DNA of 46,623 bases from an uncultured Alphaproteobacteria bacterium (lineage in GTDB: Bacteria; Pseudomonadota; Alphaproteobacteria; Bin95): assembly GCA_937891825.1 (NCBI GenBank), contig CALAHN010000111.1:1-46623 (forward strand), read 5' to 3'. The notes beneath the pieces were generated by a model, which was not told where the DNA came from, made no database searches, and saw only the letters and a list, made by a program, of their open reading frames with translations. Below, in pieces: positions 41,837-46,623 of the stretch (positions are counted from its first letter, which is position 1; every line of letters begins with the position of its first letter). The position numbers and the translations under genes are program-made.

Positions 41837-43045
41837 ATGGACAGAACGCTTGTCGAGCGTATCGGCGGAATCTCCCTCGCCATCGGACTGCATGCCGCGG
41901 TCTTCATCTATGTCGCCCCGAACCCGGCGGGCCAGGCATCGGCAAGCCAGGGCCAGTCCGGCAGCTTGGTCATGCTGCCGGGCGATCACACGGCGATGGC
42001 GGCAGCCGCGCCGGCCGCCGCCGAAGCGCAGCCGAGCACGGCGACGCTATCGCCAGCCCTCACCATCCCTCGGCAAAGCGCGCTGCCCGCCCAGGCCACA
42101 CCTTCAGAATCGATCCCGGCGCCGACCGCAATCCCAGTGACGGCCGCGCGCCTGGCCCCCGCCAAAGACCCTGCGACAGCCCAGCCTCCCGCCGCCAGGC
42201 AGGTCGAAAGCCTGACGCCTGCCGAAGCGAAGCCGGCAGAAGCAAAGCCGAGCGCGGCCAGGTTATCGCCAGCCGCTACGATCCCCCAGCGCAGCGCTTC
42301 CGCCGTTCAAGCCCAGCCCACGGAACCAACCGCGATTCCGGCGACCGCGCCCCCGCCGCCGCCCCCAGTCGCCGCCCCGGCGCCGGCAAAGATCGCGACC
42401 GCCCAACCCGTCACGACCGCGGCGGCAAAACCGCCCGAGGCGCCGACAGAGCTGCGCTCGGCCGCCGCCAATCCGTCGGACGCCGTCCTGGCGGCCGCGC
42501 CGCCGCCGCTGCCCCCACACAGACCGCCCGAAACCGCCGTCGATCAGAACCACGCGTCGCCGCCGGCGGTCGCGAAACCCAAGCCTGCAGCCTTGGAACG
42601 TCCACAACATACCCCTGGCGCCCCAGCAACAGATGCAGCCAGTTCGGCGAGCGCTGGCCTGGCGAACGCTCCAGCGAACGCGGACGCCGCAACAAGCGCG
42701 TCCGCCGCCGCCCGGCCCCAGGTCGCGGCGCTCCCCGGCGCCGCCGCGGAGAGCAATGCCCGCGATGCCTACGCACAGAAAGTTCGCGCCATCCTGGAAC
42801 AGGAAAAGCGCTACCCCCGCCGCGCCAAGGCCCGCAGCCAGCAGGGCATTGTTCTGGTGGCGTTCAACGTCAACCGTCACGGCGTGATTTCAGGCGCCCG
42901 AATTACCCGCGACTCCGGCGTGCGCGCCCTCGACCGGCAAACCCTCGCCATGCTGGAACGCGCCAGACTCCCGCCCTTGCCAGGGACGATCCGGGCGGAC
43001 CAGTTGTCCTTCGTCATGCCGGTGACATTCTCGCTGCGGAATTAG
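41837..43045 (+). CDS. tonB: TonB energy transducer with long Ala/Pro linker
   Basis: 402 aa. N-terminal TM helix with the functional His (ISLAIGLHAAVFIYVA, His19). Then about 270 residues of Ala/Pro/Thr-rich periplasmic linker, and the TonB C-terminal domain from about 310 (YAQKVRAILEQEKRYPRRAKARSQQGIVLVAF... to RADQLSFVMPVTFSLRN). The linker contains a diverged internal duplication: LSPALTIPRQSALPAQ...PTAIPVTAA near residue 70 and LSPAATIPQRSASAVQ...PTAIPATAP near residue 143. It must couple ExbB/ExbD to the haem receptor TonB box. Convergent with the next gene. Confidence 0.92.
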   Translation: MDRTLVERIGGISLAIGLHAAVFIYVAPNPAGQASASQGQSGSLVMLPGDHTAMAAAAPAAAEAQPSTATLSPALTIPRQSALPAQATPSESIPAPTAIPVTAARLAPAKDPATAQPPAARQVESLTPAEAKPAEAKPSAARLSPAATIPQRSASAVQAQPTEPTAIPATAPPPPPPVAAPAPAKIATAQPVTTAAAKPPEAPTELRSAAANPSDAVLAAAPPPLPPHRPPETAVDQNHASPPAVAKPKPAALERPQHTPGAPATDAASSASAGLANAPANADAATSASAAARPQVAALPGAAAESNARDAYAQKVRAILEQEKRYPRRAKARSQQGIVLVAFNVNRHGVISGARITRDSGVRALDRQTLAMLERARLPPLPGTIRADQLSFVMPVTFSLRN

Positions 43046-43074
43046 CGTTCGAGAGAGTTGGCTGGTCAGTGCCG

Positions 43075-43401
43075 TCAGGCTCGCCGGGCGTAAAGGATGG
43101 CGTCGTCGCCATTCCAGAAGGAAAGCTCGATCTCAAGCGCGCCGTCGTCCATGAGTTCGGCCGGCCCCGTGCCCCGCACGTCGTCGCCTTCGTCGAAGCC
43201 TTCGAAATGGAAGAAAACGATAATGCGGCCGTATTCAAGGCCCATGCCGGCTTCAATGGCGCCGAAAGCAAAGCCGCCGTGGCCATTCACCTCGAAGCAG
43301 ATCTTCGCCGGAGCGACAAGGTCCAGGAAATCGCGATCCCACATATCGCTCTTCGTGATGCGCCAATGCCCGAGCAACTGGCAATCCGCCGGCCCGCTCA
43401 T
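43075..43401 (-). CDS. Hypothetical protein, about 108 aa
   Basis: Beginning MSGPADCQLLGHWRITKSDMWDRDFLDLV, this is a beta-rich small domain (WRI...MWDRDFLDLVAPAKICFE, GGFAFGAIEAGMGLEYG, IIVFFHFEGFDEGDD). I recognise the general pattern from unannotated proteobacterial proteins but cannot name a function. The start at 43401 is where this domain begins; an upstream in-frame GTG at 43503 would add 34 residues without family character. No strong ribosome-binding site. Convergent with tonB. Confidence 0.7.
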   Translation of the reverse strand: MSGPADCQLLGHWRITKSDMWDRDFLDLVAPAKICFEVNGHGGFAFGAIEAGMGLEYGRIIVFFHFEGFDEGDDVRGTGPAELMDDGALEIELSFWNGDDAILYARRA

Positions 43402-43764
43402 GACGCCGCAGCCAGCCGGTCTGGCAGAAAAACAAGCGCGTCGGCCGCCCCAACTCCGGACGACGTGCAGACGAACGGTTTGCGCCCGACCATCATTGTT
43501 CACCCCAAATAGCGCTCATTGCAGACCGCCGGTCGATCCCGGCGGGCGACGGGCATGAAGCCATGACCATCGGCATCGAACAGGTCCGCGCACGCCGCGA
43601 TCTCTGGCTCGACCGGATGCCGATCAAGCCGCTCCGCGAGCGGATATTCGATCAATCGCGAAAGCAGACCGGATATCAGATGAGCGCCCGTCATCCGACG
43701 CTTCACGCGTACGCTGCGTTCGGCAAAAAGCCAGGACGTACAGGGCCTCACGCGGCCGCCCATC
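43402..43764. other. Region of uncertain coding between the hypothetical and CDF genes
   Basis: About 363 bp. ORFs are open on both strands (97 codons on minus, 43500-43793; 86 codons on plus, 43563-43823), but neither shows a ribosome-binding site, and third-position G/C is lower than in neighbouring genes in both. The minus ORF ends in GTGA that overlaps a possible GTG start of the 43075 gene. It is possibly a decayed gene; I see no repeat or RNA. Confidence 0.4.
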
Positions 43765-44400
43765 CTATTCGGCGGGGACGGTTGCGACGGCATGCCGACG
43801 CTCCTGGAGGGCCTGGGCGATGATCTGTGACGACGACCACAGGAAAAGGCCCGCCATCAACCCGGCGACCGCCAGATCGGGCCATGCCGTGCCCGTCATG
43901 AAGACGCCGCCCGCCGCCAGCATGACGGCGACATTGCCGATCGCGTCATTCCGACTGCAGAGCCAGACCGACCGCACATTCGCATCGCCGTCCTTGTAGC
44001 GCATGAGCACGGCCACGCTGGCCAGATTGGCGGCAAGCGCCAGCAGGCCGACGGCGCCCATCACCGGCGCCGATGGGACGCCGAGGACGAGCACCTGATA
44101 AAGCGTCGACCCGAAGACCCAGAGTCCCATAACGGCCAGGCTGAGGCCCTTGAGCAACGCCGCCGTCGCCCGGACGCGCAAAGACATCCCCAGGACAAAC
44201 AAGCTGATGCCATAGGTCAGCGCATCGCCGAGGAAATCCAGCGCATCCGCCTTCAGCGCCTGTGAACCGGCAAGCGACCCGGCTGCCATCTCAACGATGA
44301 ACATGCCGGCATTGATGGCGATGACGACCCAGAGCGCCCGCCGGAACCCGTCTGAGGCTCCGTCGAACTTGGGTTCATGATGGCGGCACCCGACCGACAT
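43765..44400 (-). CDS. CDF-family cation efflux protein, short form
   Basis: 211 aa, six TM helices, without the C-terminal cytoplasmic domain of classical CDF proteins. CDF proteins export Zn2+, Co2+, Cd2+ or Fe2+ with proton exchange. Metal-site helices read KADALDFLGDAL (about 49-60, D-x3-D in place of H-x3-D) and WLCSRNDAIGN (C-x3-D in place of H-x3-D), a variant I associate with the short CDF clade. Start at 44400 with AGGAGA upstream. Transcribed from the MerR-type promoter at 44440-44470. Confidence 0.9.
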   Translation of the reverse strand: MSVGCRHHEPKFDGASDGFRRALWVVIAINAGMFIVEMAAGSLAGSQALKADALDFLGDALTYGISLFVLGMSLRVRATAALLKGLSLAVMGLWVFGSTLYQVLVLGVPSAPVMGAVGLLALAANLASVAVLMRYKDGDANVRSVWLCSRNDAIGNVAVMLAAGGVFMTGTAWPDLAVAGLMAGLFLWSSSQIIAQALQERRHAVATVPAE

Positions 44401-44439
44401 GGCGTTCTCCTGCATTCCTCTGCACATTCTCGTTTGCTA

Positions 44440-44470
44440 AAGATACAAGCTACAGTAACTGTTGGTTCAA
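44440..44470 (-). promoter_or_regulatory. MerR-type promoter of the CDF gene, 19-bp spacer
   Basis: On the minus strand: -35 TTGAAC (44465-44470), a 19-bp spacer, -10 TATCTT (44440-44445). The spacer carries the near-palindrome ACAGTTACTGT, where a MerR dimer would sit. A 19-bp spacer is the hallmark of MerR-activated promoters, which are twisted into alignment when metal binds. It lies between the divergent CDF and regulator genes. Confidence 0.85.
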
Positions 44471-44483
44471 GGAGAAAATTGCC

Positions 44484-44969
44484 ATGGCGAACGCGCTGAC
44501 GATCGGCCGCGTGGCTGATGCTGCGGGCTGCAAGGCCCAAACGATCCGGTATTACGAACAGATCGGCCTCCTGCCCGCGCCGCCGCGCTCCGAGGGCAAC
44601 CAAAGGCTTTACGACGACGCGGCGATCCAGCGGCTCAGCTTCATACGTCATGCGCGGCAGCTCGGTTTCCCGCTCCAGGCCATTCGGGACCTAATCAGCC
44701 TGTCGGACCGCCCCGAGCAGACCTGCGAGGCCGCAGACGCGATCGCAAGACAACAGTTGGCGGATGTGGACCGGCGCATCCGCCGTCTGCAAGCGCTCCG
44801 CCATGAACTTGAACGCATGATCGAACAGTGCAAGGGCGGGCGCATCGCTGACTGCCTGGTTATCGAGACGCTTGGCGACCACGGCCTTTGCGACGTGGAC
44901 GATCACGGCGACGCGGAGAAGACGAACAGAAACGCACAGAGACCGCCGAAATCACTAGGACGCTGGTAG
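44484..44969 (+). CDS. MerR-family metal regulator (CadR/PbrR/ZntR-like)
   Basis: 161 aa. N-terminal winged HTH (TIGRVADAAGCKAQTIRYYEQIGLL, 6-30), a coiled-coil dimerisation helix, and metal-loop cysteines Cys81, Cys116, Cys124 (QCKGGRIADC) and Cys136. The Cys pattern fits Cd/Pb/Zn-type sensors. It should activate the divergent CDF gene through the promoter at 44440-44470. Ribosome-binding site AAGGAGA is 8 nt before the ATG. The C-terminus extends past the last Cys with a His/Asp-rich tail (DHGLCDVDDHGD), possibly an extra metal site. Confidence 0.9.
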   Translation: MANALTIGRVADAAGCKAQTIRYYEQIGLLPAPPRSEGNQRLYDDAAIQRLSFIRHARQLGFPLQAIRDLISLSDRPEQTCEAADAIARQQLADVDRRIRRLQALRHELERMIEQCKGGRIADCLVIETLGDHGLCDVDDHGDAEKTNRNAQRPPKSLGRW

Positions 44970-45053
44970 AGGACATCGTGCTGACGCCGGCGGACGGCGA
45001 AATGGAGATCGACGTGCGCGGCGATCTCGCTGGAATCCTTACGCTTTCCGTCC

Positions 45054-45144
<91 letters not shown>

Positions 45145-45238
45145 TCACGCCAACCTATCAGCACCAACAAACCTCAACTTTTTTCCATATATTTTTCAGT
45201 GTTTTGATCAATTAACTTTGTTGAGGGGTGTTGGCAAA

Positions 45239-45280
45239 TAGGGACAAAGCCTGCTACGAACTGTCCCTAAATTGTCCCTA
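45239..45280. repeat. TGTCCCTA repeats before the integrase
   Basis: TGTCCCTA occurs at 45262-45269 and 45273-45280, and inverted (TAGGGACA) at 45239-45246, between the attachment site and the integrase start. Likely integrase arm-binding sites or an operator. Confidence 0.6.
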
Positions 45281-45302
45281 TGCCCTGCCCCGTGAGGCTC
45301 TC

Positions 45303-46436
45303 ATGGCTACGATTGAAAAGCGCAAGCAGACTGCGACGGGCGAGACCTATTACCGGGTCCGCGTGCGCATCCAGGGGCTGCCGGAGAAGCAGAAGACCTT
45401 CAAGCGCATGACCGACGCCAAACTGTGGGCGCAGCAGACCGAAGCGGCCATCCGACGCGGCGAGGTGACAAACGTCGTCACCAAGACGAAGGGCAAGACC
45501 CTTTCCGACGTTATTACCCGATACCGGCAAGAGGTCCTACCGCACAAGGCAAAAAGCTCTCAGCGGGCGGCTGAGAGTTATCTGAAGCATTGGGACGCGG
45601 TGCTTGGCAAATACGGCTTGTCCTATCTGACACCGGACCTGATTTCGGCTGAGGTGGCGAAGCTCGCGCAGGCAGGCGACACGCGGCGCAAGCTGAAGGC
45701 CGGGGAAAGCCCGCCAAAGCCCAAGAGCCGCAAGACGCAGAAGCTCTACCGCGACATGCTTGCCGTGCTGCTGAAGAACGCCAAGGCGTGGGGCTGGACG
45801 CCGCAGAACCTAATGGACGGGGTAAACCCAATCACGAATATCCGCGATGAGCGCACGCGATTTCTGAGCGACGAGGAACGCGCCAGGCTGCTCGATGCCT
45901 GCAAGGCAAGCGACAACGATTATCTGTTTACCGTCGTCGTCTTCGCGCTCTCGACCGGCGCGCGCAAAAGCGAGATTCTGGGCCTGACGCTGGCGGACGT
46001 GGACCTTGAGCGCGGCGCGGCGGTTTTCCGCAACACCAAGAACGGCGACTCGCGCGCCGCCCCGCCGGCCCGTCACTTGCGCGAGCTGCTGGCGGATCAG
46101 ATCGGCAAGGCCGAAGCCCTGTACGCCGCCCTGCCCAATCCTCCCCGAACGCGCTTTCTGTTTCCGCGCCGTGACGGGTTGGCCCCGATGGATATCCGCA
46201 AGGCATGGGAGAATGCGCGGGACGCGGCACAGTTGGAAGACTTCCGCTTTCATGATCTGCGGCATTCAACGGCGAGCTACCTTGCCATGAAGGGCGCGAG
46301 CCTGGTGGAGATTGCGGAGGTTCTGGGCCACCGCACGCTTCAGATGGTGCGCCGGTATGCGCACCTGTCGGAAAGCCACGTCAAGGGGCTGGTGGAGAGC
46401 CTTGGCGAGGATATTTTCGCTGATGAGACGCAGTAA
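45303..46436 (+). CDS. int: Tyrosine-type site-specific integrase
   Basis: 377 aa. N-terminal arm-binding domain (TGETYYRVRVRIQGLPEKQKTFKRM), a SAM-like core-binding domain, and the catalytic domain with Arg221 (STGARKSEI), His317 and Arg320 (FHDLRHS), His343 (LGHRT) and Tyr352 (RRYAHL). All catalytic residues except the variable Lys are visible, so it should be active. Located beside the tRNA-fMet attachment core, in the orientation expected for an element-borne integrase. Start at ATG 45303; the in-frame upstream codons from 45228 run through the TGTCCCTA repeats. Confidence 0.93.
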   Translation: MATIEKRKQTATGETYYRVRVRIQGLPEKQKTFKRMTDAKLWAQQTEAAIRRGEVTNVVTKTKGKTLSDVITRYRQEVLPHKAKSSQRAAESYLKHWDAVLGKYGLSYLTPDLISAEVAKLAQAGDTRRKLKAGESPPKPKSRKTQKLYRDMLAVLLKNAKAWGWTPQNLMDGVNPITNIRDERTRFLSDEERARLLDACKASDNDYLFTVVVFALSTGARKSEILGLTLADVDLERGAAVFRNTKNGDSRAAPPARHLRELLADQIGKAEALYAALPNPPRTRFLFPRRDGLAPMDIRKAWENARDAAQLEDFRFHDLRHSTASYLAMKGASLVEIAEVLGHRTLQMVRRYAHLSESHVKGLVESLGEDIFADETQ

Positions 46437-46441
46437 GGCGG

Positions 46442-46477
46442 TTGACGCACCCAACGGAAAAAAATCTTGACGCACCC
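46442..46477. repeat. Direct repeat TTGACGCACCC
   Basis: TTGACGCACCC at 46442-46452 and 46467-46477, 25 bp apart, in the AT-richer gap after the integrase. Possible binding sites for an element protein. Confidence 0.5.
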
Positions 46478-46579
46478 GCTGATCGATGGCATACGCGGCG
46501 TTGGAAAGTGTTGCTAGTAGCACCTTTCCCAATCTCTCTTTTCTGTATCAAGCAGCGTCGGCCTGACAATGGTGTCAAC

Positions 46580-46614
46580 GGCGGCGTAAAAACCAGCCAA
46601 TTGGCGGCGCAAAA
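46580..46614. repeat. Possible IS21-family terminal repeats
   Basis: GGCGGCGTAAAA (46580-46591) and GGCGGCGCAAAA (46603-46614) repeat at a 23-bp interval, within a stretch that reads like the multiple terminal repeats of IS21-type elements. The element body would lie beyond the window edge. Confidence 0.35.
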
Positions 46615-46623
46615 GTCTACCAC

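Noticed and set aside
43563-43823. An 86-aa plus-strand ORF after the hypothetical gene
   Set aside because: No ribosome-binding site, codon bias fades after about 27 codons, and the end overlaps the 3' end of the CDF gene with Arg/Pro/Gly-rich low complexity.

Overview
The window is high-GC bacterial DNA with strong G/C preference at third codon positions. The gene families suggest a free-living, Gram-negative alphaproteobacterium of the Rhodospirillales kind. These families include a DUF465 protein, a HemP/HmuTUV haem system, TonB/ExbB/ExbD, several acyl-CoA and thiamine-diphosphate enzymes, F420/FMN-type oxidoreductases and phytanoyl-CoA-type dioxygenases. The genus cannot be fixed from the sequence alone.

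Layout. 1-7.1 kb holds a small unknown gene, a thiolase with its DUF35 zinc-ribbon partner, a solitary RTX protein, a lipoprotein, a TerB/J-domain protein, a luciferase-like oxidoreductase and a small membrane protein. 7.2-16.9 kb holds typA/bipA, a ThDP enzyme translationally coupled to a CoA-transferase with rearranged domains, an ABC exporter preceded by a 10-bp tandem repeat, a DUF465 protein, a gamma-glutamyltransferase-like protein and HupE/UreJ. 17-21 kb is a leftward block: MFS transporter, nitroreductase, sirtuin and EamA transporter. 21-28 kb runs rightward: enoyl-CoA hydratase, VOC protein, alpha/beta hydrolase, PhyH-type dioxygenase, ferrochelatase and a large DUF3604 protein. 28-32 kb holds an O-methyltransferase and a leftward pair of amidohydrolase and a second ThDP enzyme. 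32.2-34.3 kb holds a 28-codon mini-ORF coupled to a Nudix hydrolase, then a PiT phosphate transporter.

The best-defined system is the haem-iron locus at 34.3-43.0 kb. Leftward it encodes an outer-membrane haem receptor, then HmuT, HmuU, HmuV and HemP. Rightward it encodes an IsdG-type haem monooxygenase, ExbB, two ExbD proteins and TonB. The divergent promoter region carries two near-identical 21-bp Fur-like palindromes. The logic is capture at the outer membrane powered by TonB-ExbB-ExbD, import by HmuTUV, then haem opening by the monooxygenase. The second ExbD has Asn where the family has its proton-carrying Asp.

The right end holds a MerR-family regulator divergent from a CDF metal exporter, with a textbook 19-bp-spacer MerR promoter. 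It is followed by an attachment-site remnant: the 3' part of an initiator tRNA-fMet gene with its terminator. A tyrosine integrase follows, and the integrated element continues off the right edge.

A further discovery is a dispersed palindromic intergenic repeat. I see three copies (32.1, 37.4 and 40.2 kb), each made of a TTTTGGCG-type hairpin plus a CTTGGACGCG / AGAGC...GCTCT module.
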